64,000 bases of DNA from Lophium mytilinum (Eukaryota > Ascomycota > Dothideomycetes > Mytilinidiales > Mytilinidiaceae): assembly GCA_010093605.1 (NCBI GenBank), contig MU004197.1, forward strand, positions 806,001-870,000, given 5' to 3'. Under the pieces are notes generated by a model. It did no database searches, was not told the origin of the DNA, and saw nothing but the letters and a program-made list of their open reading frames with translations. This document shows, one piece after another, positions 29,266 to 38,562 of this stretch. Numbering within the stretch: position 1 is the stretch's first letter; each line of letters starts with the position of its first letter. A program made the translations under genes and the position numbers.

Positions 29266-32200
29266 ATGACCTCCGCCACATCCCACGGCAGTACCTCGTC
29301 CGTGGACGCCCTCGACTCCCGCATCCCCGGCGCTTTTCCCGCCTCCAGCGTGTCCTCCCACCAAAGCCTCTACCAGGCTGTGTTCGCCAGGCGCTCCGAG
29401 TACACCCGCCTCCGGAGGATTCGTGTCAAAGTTGGATCCTGGAATGTCGCCGCTCTCAAGGGCACCGAGAAGGATGTGGCTGGCTGGTTCGTCGAAGGAA
29501 AAGGCGTGGAAGAGGCCATGGCAGGCCTCGACATTCAGGGCCAGCAATCTGCTGGGGTCGACCAGCGAGAGAGCGTTGCAGAGCAGGAGGCGCGAAGCAC
29601 GCACAAGGCCACAACCATACCTGACAACGATGCCGGTAGTCTCCCTGGTGGTGAAGAAGTAGGCATATACGCCCTGGGCCTGCAGGAGGTCGTTGATGTA
29701 GGATCCGCAACCGAAGCCTTCAAGCCGTATACAGATCCCGCGGTTGCACAAAAGTTCAAAAATGCCATGTTGGCAGCCTTGCCTCCTGGATACCAACTGG
29801 TAGCGGAGCAGCAACTGATCGGCCTCCTGCTGCTCGTCTTTGTGTCCCCGAGCATTCTCCCCGAAGTCAAGTTTGTCAGTACAACAAGCGTGGGAACGGG
29901 GCTTATGGGCTACATGGGGAATAAAGGTGCCGTCACTGCTCGATTGATGGTTGGCGAAACTACTCGGCTGGTCTTTATCGATTCACATCTTTCCGCGGGA
30001 GCAGACAAAGCAGCCCTGGAGCGTCGCAACTGGGACGTAAGTCAAATCATCAGTCGGACCAAATTCGACCCTATCGTGGATCATATGGGCCTCAACCAGT
30101 CCACCGGAGATGGAATAGGCGAAGAAGACTTTGCCTTCTGGTTTGGAGACCTTAATTACAGGCTTGAGGGAATACCCGGTGACGACGTTCGTCGCCTTTT
30201 GACAGTGCACACCCGAGATCTCGACGCCGTGCAATCAGAACCGTCTCTAACGTCCAACGCGGAACAGGCACCAGGAGTGACTCAAATATCTACTAGCAGC
30301 ATTAAAGATGGTGAGATTCCAGCAAATGTACCGGCTCATATGGATCCTGCGTCTCTACACACGACGATAGCGTCACTACTGCCGCATGACGAGCTTCACC
30401 AGCAGCAGAGGCTGAGAAAAACTTTCGAAGACGGATGGCGCGAAGGTCCCATTGAGTTTCTACCGACCTACAAATACGATGTCGGTAGAGTTGGAGTTTT
30501 TGATTCCAGCGAAAAGAATCGTTGTCCAAGCTGGTGCGACCGTATCCTCTACCGTTCCCGAACAGCCAGACTCGCTTATGAGAAGAAGTTGCAAGAGGAG
30601 GGGGTCGCGCGAAAAAAGGATGAAGAAATGAAGGCCAGGGGTTTGGAAGAAGCTGGTGCAGACGAAGATGTTCTTTTCGATTACAACCCGGACACAGATG
30701 GTGACGACTACGACGAGTTCGCCGAATCGGAACCAGAAGTCGTAGATCCGCAAGAGAGGTTTGAAGATGACATAAGTCTCGAATACTATACAGCTCATCA
30801 GAGAGTACTGTCGTCGGACCACAAACCTCTTAGCGCCGTTTTTGCCCTCAAATACGACGCCGTGGTCCCAGAGCTAAGAGCCCGTGTTCACCAAGAAGTT
30901 GCCAGGGACCTCGACCGCGCTGAGAATGAAGGTAGGCCAACTGTTACGGTCGTGGTGGATCACCACTCAGGTCACGAGACAACGGAAGCATTCGATACAG
31001 ATGCCTTGGACCATGAGGGAATCCATTTTGGAGACGTCCGATACGCCACGTCAAAGCGTCGCAGCATCACAATCGCAAATACTGGCAGGGTACCAGCTAT
31101 TGTTTCCTTTGTTGATCGTCCAGCTGAGCCAGGCCAACCTATGGGACCACTGCCACCCTGGCTGTTCGTTCGATTTGACAGAGATCCCGACAAGAACCCT
31201 GGGACTCCAAGTGAGCACAATCAGTACACGATTGAACCTGCGGAAGTCTGCAACGTTGAACTAAAACTCAAAGTCGAGAACATAGAACTCGTTCGTGAGC
31301 TCAATGATGGTGTAGCAACGCTCGACGACGTCCTTGTATTACGAGTCGAAAACGGGCGCGACCACTTCCTTCCCGTTCGAGGCCGCTGGCTCTCATCCTC
31401 TTTCGGCCGCTCAATCGACAAGCTTATCCGAATCCCCGAGGGGGGCATCCGAAAACTGCAACGCCAGAAACCGTCCGCGACTGATCAAGCGGTAAAGTGG
31501 TCGGCGCCGCGGGAGTTATTCCGACTGACGGAAAGCATAGAAGACCTAGTCGAGAGAACGCTCGCTGAGTGGGACATGACCAGCTCCGAAGGCGACAAAG
31601 CTCCCTGGCAAAACAACGCTGGCTGGCCGTTTGCCGAAGAATCTTGGGGGGCTACCACAAGTGCCTCGCGAGTATCTCTGCGGGCAAACGTCTACGAGGC
31701 CCTCGACTGCGATCAACCCTTCGACACGGCGTTCACAGCAGATGTTCTGCCAATGGAGAGACTTGAAGTACTCGCGCAAACGCTGCTTGTGTTTTTATGG
31801 GGCCTGCAGGATGGTGTCGTTACAGAGGAGTTGTGGGTTCAATTGGAGAGCGGCATTGCGGCTCGTGAGAAGGCAAAGCAACAACTCGCCTTGGATGACG
31901 AGCGAATGTCGTGTCTTGAGATCTTGTCGTCAGCTCCGACTCATAACGTCTCGTTTGTCCTCTTGACTTCTATGCTGTCGCGTGTCGCCAGTGAGATCGT
32001 CAATTCAACCTCAACCGCTGCCAGACCAATGTCGGCGCCGAGGTCGAGCGTAGAGCTCCCTGCTTCCCCAAGAGTTACTGTGAGACGGAAGACCCTGAGC
32101 CAGATTCCAGACGTGGCAAGACGGCAGTTGATCAACAGGAACTACGCTGTGATCTTTTCGGGAGTCATGATGAGGACCCCTCAGTTCAGCAAGGGCAAGG

Positions 32201-32280
32201 AGAAGGAGAAGAGGACGCGAGAAGAGCGTATGACTAGTCTCATTGAGATATTCTTGAGGGAAAGCGAAGAAGGACGATAA
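29266..32280 (+). CDS. Inositol-polyphosphate 5-phosphatase, OCRL/INPP5B type
   Basis: Single exon, 1004 residues from the ATG at 29266. Catalytic motifs of the 5-phosphatase fold occur in order: VGSWNVAALKG (about 55-65), LGLQEVVDV, FWFGDLNYRLEG near 294, CPSWCDRILYRS near 420 and SSDHKPLSAVF near 516. A central ASH-like beta domain (DVRYATSKRRSITIANTGRV) spans about 590-720. The C-terminal 220 residues are helical and resemble the catalytically dead RhoGAP module of OCRL and INPP5B (DVLPMERLEVLAQTLLVFLW). Yeast has no protein of this architecture, whereas Aspergillus and relatives do. It removes the 5-phosphate from PI(4,5)P2 and related inositol lipids on endosomal or plasma membranes. The long second half is rich in acidic linkers. 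There are no introns, unlike most neighbours. Confidence 0.92.
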   Translation: MTSATSHGSTSSVDALDSRIPGAFPASSVSSHQSLYQAVFARRSEYTRLRRIRVKVGSWNVAALKGTEKDVAGWFVEGKGVEEAMAGLDIQGQQSAGVDQRESVAEQEARSTHKATTIPDNDAGSLPGGEEVGIYALGLQEVVDVGSATEAFKPYTDPAVAQKFKNAMLAALPPGYQLVAEQQLIGLLLLVFVSPSILPEVKFVSTTSVGTGLMGYMGNKGAVTARLMVGETTRLVFIDSHLSAGADKAALERRNWDVSQIISRTKFDPIVDHMGLNQSTGDGIGEEDFAFWFGDLNYRLEGIPGDDVRRLLTVHTRDLDAVQSEPSLTSNAEQAPGVTQISTSSIKDGEIPANVPAHMDPASLHTTIASLLPHDELHQQQRLRKTFEDGWREGPIEFLPTYKYDVGRVGVFDSSEKNRCPSWCDRILYRSRTARLAYEKKLQEEGVARKKDEEMKARGLEEAGADEDVLFDYNPDTDGDDYDEFAESEPEVVDPQERFEDDISLEYYTAHQRVLSSDHKPLSAVFALKYDAVVPELRARVHQEVARDLDRAENEGRPTVTVVVDHHSGHETTEAFDTDALDHEGIHFGDVRYATSKRRSITIANTGRVPAIVSFVDRPAEPGQPMGPLPPWLFVRFDRDPDKNPGTPSEHNQYTIEPAEVCNVELKLKVENIELVRELNDGVATLDDVLVLRVENGRDHFLPVRGRWLSSSFGRSIDKLIRIPEGGIRKLQRQKPSATDQAVKWSAPRELFRLTESIEDLVERTLAEWDMTSSEGDKAPWQNNAGWPFAEESWGATTSASRVSLRANVYEALDCDQPFDTAFTADVLPMERLEVLAQTLLVFLWGLQDGVVTEELWVQLESGIAAREKAKQQLALDDERMSCLEILSSAPTHNVSFVLLTSMLSRVASEIVNSTSTAARPMSAPRSSVELPASPRVTVRRKTLSQIPDVARRQLINRNYAVIFSGVMMRTPQFSKGKEKEKRTREERMTSLIEIFLRESEEGR

Positions 32281-32535
32281 AGTATTGTGCGGCTTTTAGC
32301 ATAGAGATCGAGGTCACTTATAGAGATACCCATTAATGATTCCACCTACTGCGAGGCTTTCCAGAGCTCGTTTTCCCCACGTGGATCGCACGTGTTCGCC
32401 CATAGCGGGGTGAAAGACCTCGAGACAGGGGTTGAGTGGGGTAGCACATCCCTTCAGCCCTACGCGACGCCAACACCATAAATTTTCCCGCGCTTTCGCT
32501 ACTCAGGCACAACACATCCACACATCCACGCCCTC
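32281..32535. promoter_or_regulatory. Spacer between 5-phosphatase and GARS genes
   Basis: 255 bp between two plus-strand genes; the last 70 bases are CA-rich and pyrimidine-rich, and presumably hold the GARS gene's transcription start. Confidence 0.4.
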
Positions 32536-33940
32536 ATGTCCTCAGACAAGCTCCTCGTGCTCCTCGTCGGCAACGGCGGCCGCGAGCACGCCATTGCCTG
32601 GAAACTCTCCCAATCCCCCCTCGTCGCGCACATCTACGCCGTCCCCGGGAACGGCGGCACCGCCGCGCTCCCCAACGTCACAAACGTCGCCGGAATCGGC
32701 CAAGAAGACTTCGCCGCGTTAACGCAATTCGCCGCTGAGCACAGCATTGGCTTGCTGGTGCCGGGCCCTGAGGCGCCGCTTGTGGCGGGCATTGCGGATT
32801 ACTTCAAGCAGCACGCGCCGGGGGTGAAGTGCTTTGGGCCGTCGCTGGGGGCGGCGCGGATGGAGGGATCGAAGACGTTCTCGAAGGATTTTATGCAGCG
32901 GCATCGCATCCCCACGGCGGCGTATCAGAATTTTGGGGATTATGAGGAGGCGAGGAGGTATTTGGATGGGGTGGGGCATGATGTGGTGATTAAAGCGAGT
33001 GGGCTGGCGGCGGGGAAGGGGGTTGTCATTCCGGCTACGAAGGAGGAGGCGCAGAAAGCGCTCACGGAGATTATGCAGGATAAGGAGTTTGGGGCGGCGG
33101 GGGATGAGGTTGTGATTGAGGAGTTCTTGGAGGGGGATGAGTTGAGTATTTTGAGTTTTAGTGATGGGAGGACGGTTAGGAGTTTGCCGCCGGCGCAGGA
33201 TCATAAGAGGATTGGAGATGGGGATATGGGGCCGAATACGGGTGGGATGGGGACGTATGCGCCGACGAGGATTGCGCCGCAGAGTGTGATTGATGAGGTT
33301 CATAAGACGATCTTGCAGCCTACTATTGATGGGATGAGACAAGAAGGTGAGTGGCATTGCGTCGTGGCGCTAGGAGGTCTGGCTGATCATCCCTCAAGGC
33401 ATTCCTTTCGTCGGCGTACTATTCACTGGCTTGATGATGACGAAGTCTGGGCCCAAGACTCTTGAGTACAATGTGCGATTCGGCGACCCTGAGACGCAGA
33501 GCTTGCTGTCCTTGATGAAGACGGACTTGGCCAGCATCATGCTTGCGTGTGTAGATGGTACCTTGAGCACCAAGGAACTTGAGGTGTTGCCCAAATCTGC
33601 CGTTACGGTTGTAGTCGCATCAGGGGGGTATCCGGGATCATATTCCAAAGGAACGCTAATGAAGTTGGATCCAGTGCCTGAAGGTAAGTCTCCCGGTGCT
33701 CGTCAACTCAGAACAGTATTAATGCTGGACCTAGATGTCGTTCTCTTCCACGCGGGGACTACACTTGTCGATGGATCACTAAAGACATCTGGCGGCCGAG
33801 TCATTGCATCCACAGCTATTGCAGAGACATTGGAAGAAGCGATCAGTAAGGCTTACTCCGGAGTCCAGTCGATCCATTTCGAAGGAATGCAATACCGGAA
33901 AGATATTGCGGGGCGTGCTCTCAAGAAGACTGCATCATAA
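32536..33940 (+). CDS. Phosphoribosylamine-glycine ligase (GAR synthetase), stand-alone
   Basis: Three exons, 32536-33346, 33399-33683 and 33735-33940, both introns in phase 1; 433 residues, the length of bacterial PurD. Features: LLVGNGGREHAIAWKL at the N terminus, LLVPGPEAPLVAGI, the ATP-grasp segment VVIKASGLAAGKGVVIP, VVIEEFLEGDELSIL, MGPNTGGMGTYAPTR, YNVRFGDPETQ with the metal-binding residues, and the C-terminal GGRVIASTAIAETLEEAI. It makes glycinamide ribonucleotide in purine synthesis step 2 in the cytosol. In yeast and most fungi I know of, this domain is the N-terminal half of a fused Ade5,7 protein with an AIR synthetase half. Here a stop follows GRALKKTAS and no AIRS sequence lies downstream. 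It may be a second, single-domain copy. Codon usage flips from C-ending to G/T-ending within exon 1. Confidence 0.93.
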
Positions 33941-34084
33941 GAGAGCCTTTTCTACCATGGGACCGGACCTGACTAATGGCGTTGAGGTCAAAATTCTCTT
34001 TTTGTAGATTTTAATCCAAAAAGGGTCGGGAAGGTTAGTCTTCACAGAGCAAGGATAAGGAATTGCTTTCAACGTGTGTATTTA

Positions 34085-35105
34085 TCATAGTTTTGTGCTT
34101 TTCTTCGACGCATGCTCCCTATCCCATTCATCCTGTGCGCGTCAATATCAGTTGTCCGAGCAGATAGATGCTAACGGAACGTATCAACTTACATCCCAAG
34201 GGATTCGTGCATTGCGATGCTCGGGCTTAACCGGCGCATTGACCTTGTGATGTTCTACAGTGGCATATATCACTTTACCATCGAGGGAGGTCATTTTCCC
34301 TTGAATCATGGCCATTTGTCTCCCTACCTGAACCACTTTGCTTTCGATTCTGACCGTCGTTCCAATCTGCTAGGGTTGGCACGAGTTGCAAACACGCATA
34401 TGGATGTGGGGAGCTCACGGGAACCGCTTTCAGATAACTCAAGTTTAAAGTACGTGTGACGCCGCCCATAAACCTGTTCGAATCAGTGTGAATTGCAGAC
34501 AGGTTTAGGGACGGTAGAGAGATTCACTCCCAATATCCTGGCCGTGCAAGCGGGCATAGGGCAGACGTCGTGGCCATATCTAACGGGCTGTTCAGTCATC
34601 TGGCTCCTTTCTTGAAGTGATCAAGGCACAAACCGAAGATGACTCCAGCCGCTCCCCCATGCATGACATCTAAAACCCAAATTCAGCCTTTCAGCCCTGT
34701 GACGTAGCCACAAGCCTACCATTAAGGTTGGAATAGGGCTCCCCGATCTCTAGCTCGAAGGCGGCAAAACCGGACCCATCAGCATCCACAAGCTTCATGG
34801 TGCTCATTACTTCGTGATCGAAATCCTGCATTAGTTGCTCCGATTAGGGGGGTTCGATAAAAAAGCAGCCAATTGCGTGATTACGAACAACATGATGGGC
34901 TGGCCGAATGTCTGCAATGACACGGTAGCTGGTTGCATTTAGCCTGGCGCGCTGTAAAGGGGAGTGCCGGAGGAGGTGCCATCCGAGAAGCCACATGATG
35001 CTGGTGTAATATACCAACCAACTTATAAAAAGGAACATACCGATCGAAGAGAGCCTGGACCGCAGCCATTGCCTTTCTGCGGCCTTCTCGGGCATCAGCC
35101 GCCAT
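34085..35105 (-). CDS. Hotdog-fold acyl-CoA thioesterase (Them2/PaaI-like)
   Basis: Seven exons on the minus strand: 35105-35019, 34825-34720, 34669-34634, 34579-34528, 34473-34419, 34366-34193 and 34132-34085; 185 residues. All later junctions agree in phase and restore family motifs. NDVMHGGAAGVIF contains the HGGA active-site signature of the ACOT13/Them2 group, LARPGYWEFMGGVTRTLN crosses exons 4 and 5, and VEHHKVNAP closes the fold. The first junction (GTTGGT donor, 193-bp intron) is my choice among alternatives and is the weak point. Exons of 36, 48, 52 and 55 nt are unusually small. The likely role is hydrolysis of acyl-CoA thioesters in cytosol or mitochondria; no clear targeting signal is visible. 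It is divergent from the MFS gene. Confidence 0.88.
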
Positions 35106-35566
35106 GATGGGAGCTGGGGGGCTGAGGCTCGCAAGACTGCCCTGGATATGGTGGAGAGGTAGGAGAAGGGTAGGGGGTGCCAGCAGGAGCTGACTGGAGA
35201 CGGGCCGTGTATATATAACGGATGCCGTTGAACAATGGCCAGCGCTGCCTCGGCCCTGCATGCGCGGGCAGCTCTGCGATCCAGGGTGTCGCGTGTGGCG
35301 CTGGACGGCGATCTTTACGGGGCAAATCGTCTCGCAACTGGGCACCGTGTTTCGGCATCGGATGCGTGGCCGATTCACCACCCTCTGCCCAGCCGTGAAC
35401 CTAGTGTGCAATGGCCCGAGACGGCCGCTCTAATTCTCTTATAAGACCTTCGTTTGGAGCCCAGAGATCAGTGTGTATACGCGCTTGAGGCCACGCTATT
35501 CTACCTTTACAACAACAACGCGTTCCCGCGGAGCCATTCACCACATACTAATACCCAACCGCCGCA
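35106..35566. promoter_or_regulatory. Shared upstream region of thioesterase and MFS genes
   Basis: 461 bp between divergent starts. Short repeats of CCAGC/GCTGG type are present but no specific site is claimed. Confidence 0.4.
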
Positions 35567-37052
35567 ATGTCTCAAGCGACTCCAGTCGCCGGCGACCTGC
35601 GCAAGAAAGTGCTACGTGTCCTATTCATATCTCTCCTTCTCGATTTAGTAGGCTCCCTTGCGATCAATTGCGTCGAGTAGCCCGCGCTGACTTGCCAGAT
35701 ATCCTTCACCTTCATCCTACCCCTCTACCCGAAGCTCCTCGAGTTCTACCGCGACCACGAAGCCGCCAAAGCGAGCTCCAATACCGTCCTCGGCCAGGTC
35801 CTCCACGGTCTGAACACATACAAGAACTCCTTCGCGCGTCCCATCAATGACCGCTACGACATCGTCCTCCTGGGCGGCGCGCTCGGCTCGCTGTTCTCCT
35901 TCCTCCAAGCAATTGCGTCCCCGATAATTGGAAGACTGTCAGACAAGTATGGCCGCCGGACGGCCTTACTCTGGTCCATGGCGGGCAACATCCTCTCCGT
36001 CGCGCTGTGGGTGGCCGCAACCGACTTCCGGACCTTCCTAGCCAGCCGCGTCGTGGGAGGCCTGAGCGAGGGTAACGTCCAGCTCGCCCTCGCAATAGCA
36101 ACCGACATCAGCGACGACACGCAGCGCGGTGCCACAATGGCGCTCGTGGGGGTCTGCTTCAGCATTGCCTTCACGTTTGGCCCCGCACTAGGGGCCGCCC
36201 TGTCAACAATCACAACTGTGGCCGCGAATCCGTTCGCAACCGCAGCGGGCTTCTCGCTGTTTCTGATCGTCACCGAGACCATCTATCTCTACTTCTACCT
36301 CCCGGAGACTCTCCCAGTGGCAGCGCCAAAGAGTTCGGAAAAGTCGGGGTCCGAGGTCAAACCAGCGGGGCCCCGTGTGAGGACTAACTCGCATACCCTG
36401 CTCAACTTTACCCACTTTACCTTCATTCTCTTCTTTTCGGGGATGGAGTTCTCGCTGCCTTTTATGACGTACGATCTGTTCTCGTACAGAAGTGCGCAAT
36501 CCGGGAAGCTTTTAGGGTTTATTGGTCTTGTTGCTTCGTTGCTTCAGGGCAGTGTGACAAGGAGGCTGCACCCACTCAAAGTCGTGCAGTTAGGCGTAGT
36601 GAGCTGTGCGGCAGGGTTCTTCCTTCTCGGGAGAGTCAATACGGAGAAGGGTCTATACGCTGCTGCAGCATTGCTCGCAGTCACTTCAGCGACTGTTGTA
36701 ACTGGATTGAACAGCTTGAGTAGCTTTGAGGCTGCTGCTGGGGAAAGGGGGAATAAGTTGGGTAACCATCGCAGCTTTGGTAAGATCTTACTTCCCTGAA
36801 CAGCTGGATTTGCGCTAATGTTGCCTCGCAGGTCAAATTGGTCGATCTCTAGGACCTTTGATCTTTTGCACGTTGTATTGGTGGGCTGGAAGGGAAGTTG
36901 CATATGCCGTTGGCGGCGCTGGCATGGTAGCAGTATGTGGCCTTGTATTTGGCGGATTAAAGACGCCCCCAGGGACGGAGACGAAGCGGATGCCTAGAGC
37001 GACAGAAATTGGGAAGAAGCCCAACGCGGCAAAGATGAATGGGAAGAACTAA
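35567..37052 (+). CDS. Major facilitator superfamily transporter, TetA/MFSD10-like
   Basis: Three exons, 35567-35647, 35699-36779 and 36832-37052, phases 0 and 1; 460 residues with about 12 hydrophobic segments. MFS motif A appears as GRLSDKYGRRTALL in the loop between helices 2 and 3, preceded by ALGSLFSFLQAIASPIIG. A basic cytosolic loop of about 25 residues (PKSSEKSGSEVKPAGPRVR) separates the two halves after helix 6. The sequence layout matches the tetracycline-resistance-like branch, to which human MFSD10 and several uncharacterised fungal transporters belong. The second intron splits a Gly codon to give SFGQIGRSLGP, an MFS helix. It probably works as a drug or organic-anion antiporter in the plasma or vacuolar membrane; the substrate is unknown. 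Confidence 0.9.
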
Positions 37053-37560
37053 AATCAGGGACTGTATAAATATGTTACACCAGAATTGATTTATGCGCTC
37101 GTTCTGTAACGACCCGATCTACCATGCGTGCAATCTCGGAGGTCATGCAAAAGCGTGCTAGAAAGGATTGAAAATTGCGTGTGTCCGATTCAGCTCGTTA
37201 AGATGTTTACATCCAAGTTCCAATGCACGTAGTACGTGTAGAGTATCTTCAATGTCTCAAACATGTGTTCAAAAGCAGAACGAAAGACAACTGATCTCAT
37301 ATGTAGTGCAAAAGGGCATCTGAAATGAGCCCCAAAATAAACAACTAAATTCAGCTCCTCGAAACCTTAACATGGCAACCGCACCTTCCAAACTCGATCT
37401 CAAATGATTCAGATGTTCACCTCTACGTGCACATCTGCATCCAATGCCTTGGGAAGTTTGTGTATTCATGTACAAAGGCTCCCAGCCTAACCCAAACCCA
37501 AGCGCCGCCAACGATCCGATATCATACAAAATATACAATATACCCCCCACCCCTCTCCCA
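37053..37560. other. Intergenic stretch between convergent genes
   Basis: 3' regions of the MFS gene and the mS33 gene. The plus strand becomes strongly C-rich from about 37440 onward (see findings). No gene is seen. Confidence 0.4.
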
Positions 37561-38163
37561 TCACGACCTCCGCTTCCCAAACTTCTTCGATTCTACCACA
37601 CCCCATTAGCCAACGCGCCCAACACCACCCCAAAAAACTCAACAAAACAAAAAAAGAAAACTCACCTCCAGCAGTCCTCTTCTTCTTCGGCGGATTCTTG
37701 CCCTTCAATTTCGCCCTGCAACACGGGTGGGGTGGTTAGCCTACATCCATATCCCCAAACTCCATCACCGCAAAAACCAATCATCCCCATCTCTTCCCAG
37801 CACCCAGCTCTTTCATTCCAACCTCCCCGCCCCAGTATAAATCAACGAAAAACACCACATACACCTTCAACTTCTCAATCCAATCATCCTCCTCCTCATC
37901 CACGACATCGTACTCCGGGTACAGCTTCCGCAGATCCTGCGTCGTGCCGATGCGCGGTGGGTAATACGACGCCACGGCGGGTCCGCGGAGGCGCTGGGAC
38001 AGGATCTTGGTGCCCAGGCGCAGGCGGTCGGGGTTGAAGGTTGTGTTGAAGATGCGGCATTGGACCTGAGGAAGAGGTTATTAGTGGGAGGGGAGGGATT
38101 GAGATAGGGGGTTGAATAGCATACGCGGAGCAGGTCGACGATCCGGGAGCGTGGGACGGCCAT
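37561..38163 (-). CDS. RSM27: Mitochondrial small ribosomal subunit protein mS33 (Rsm27)
   Basis: Four exons, 38163-38125, 38065-37863, 37715-37666 and 37592-37561, phases 0, 2 and 1; 107 residues, matching the 110 of yeast Rsm27. Recognition rests on the start MAVPRSRIVDLLR, then IFNTTFNPDRLRLGTKIL and LRGPAVASYYPP, followed by LRKLYPEYDVVDEEEDDW. The basic end, LKGKNPPKKKRTAGESKK, is recovered only by joining the last two exons. mS33 sits on the head of the mitochondrial small subunit. The first and third exons and the last one (39, 50, 32 nt) are very short, so automatic prediction may miss them. Confidence 0.9.
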
Positions 38164-38562
38164 GGTGATCGTGGGTGGTGGGGAGGGACGGGTGTGTGAT
38201 GCTGGTGAGGTTTTGGGAAGGGTGTGAGGCTTGGCGGGGTAAGGGGGTTTAGGGGAATAGGGGGGTTTGGCGTTGCCGGGTGTGCAAATATGCAACCCCT
38301 AGACCAATTGTTTGCGGTCCGAGATGTTTTGCGACGCGTTTCTCGTCAAAGAATCTTGCATTTAAACCTCACAATCACTTGCTCAAAAGACTTGGGTCCA
38401 ATTCAGGTTATTATTAAAAGAGCCCTTCTATAAGAAGAAAATTCTACACAGAACCAACAATCCCCAGTCTTGAACTCGAACACACAAATGCCTCCCAACG
38501 ACGTAGATGGTTTACGCGTTTCTTCTCCCCTCTTCGAGCTACCAGAAGACAAGATCCGGTGT
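38164..38562. other. Intergenic stretch
   Basis: Between the mS33 start and the CorA 3' end; G-rich just upstream of mS33 (38170-38280), then unremarkable. No gene is seen. Confidence 0.35.
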
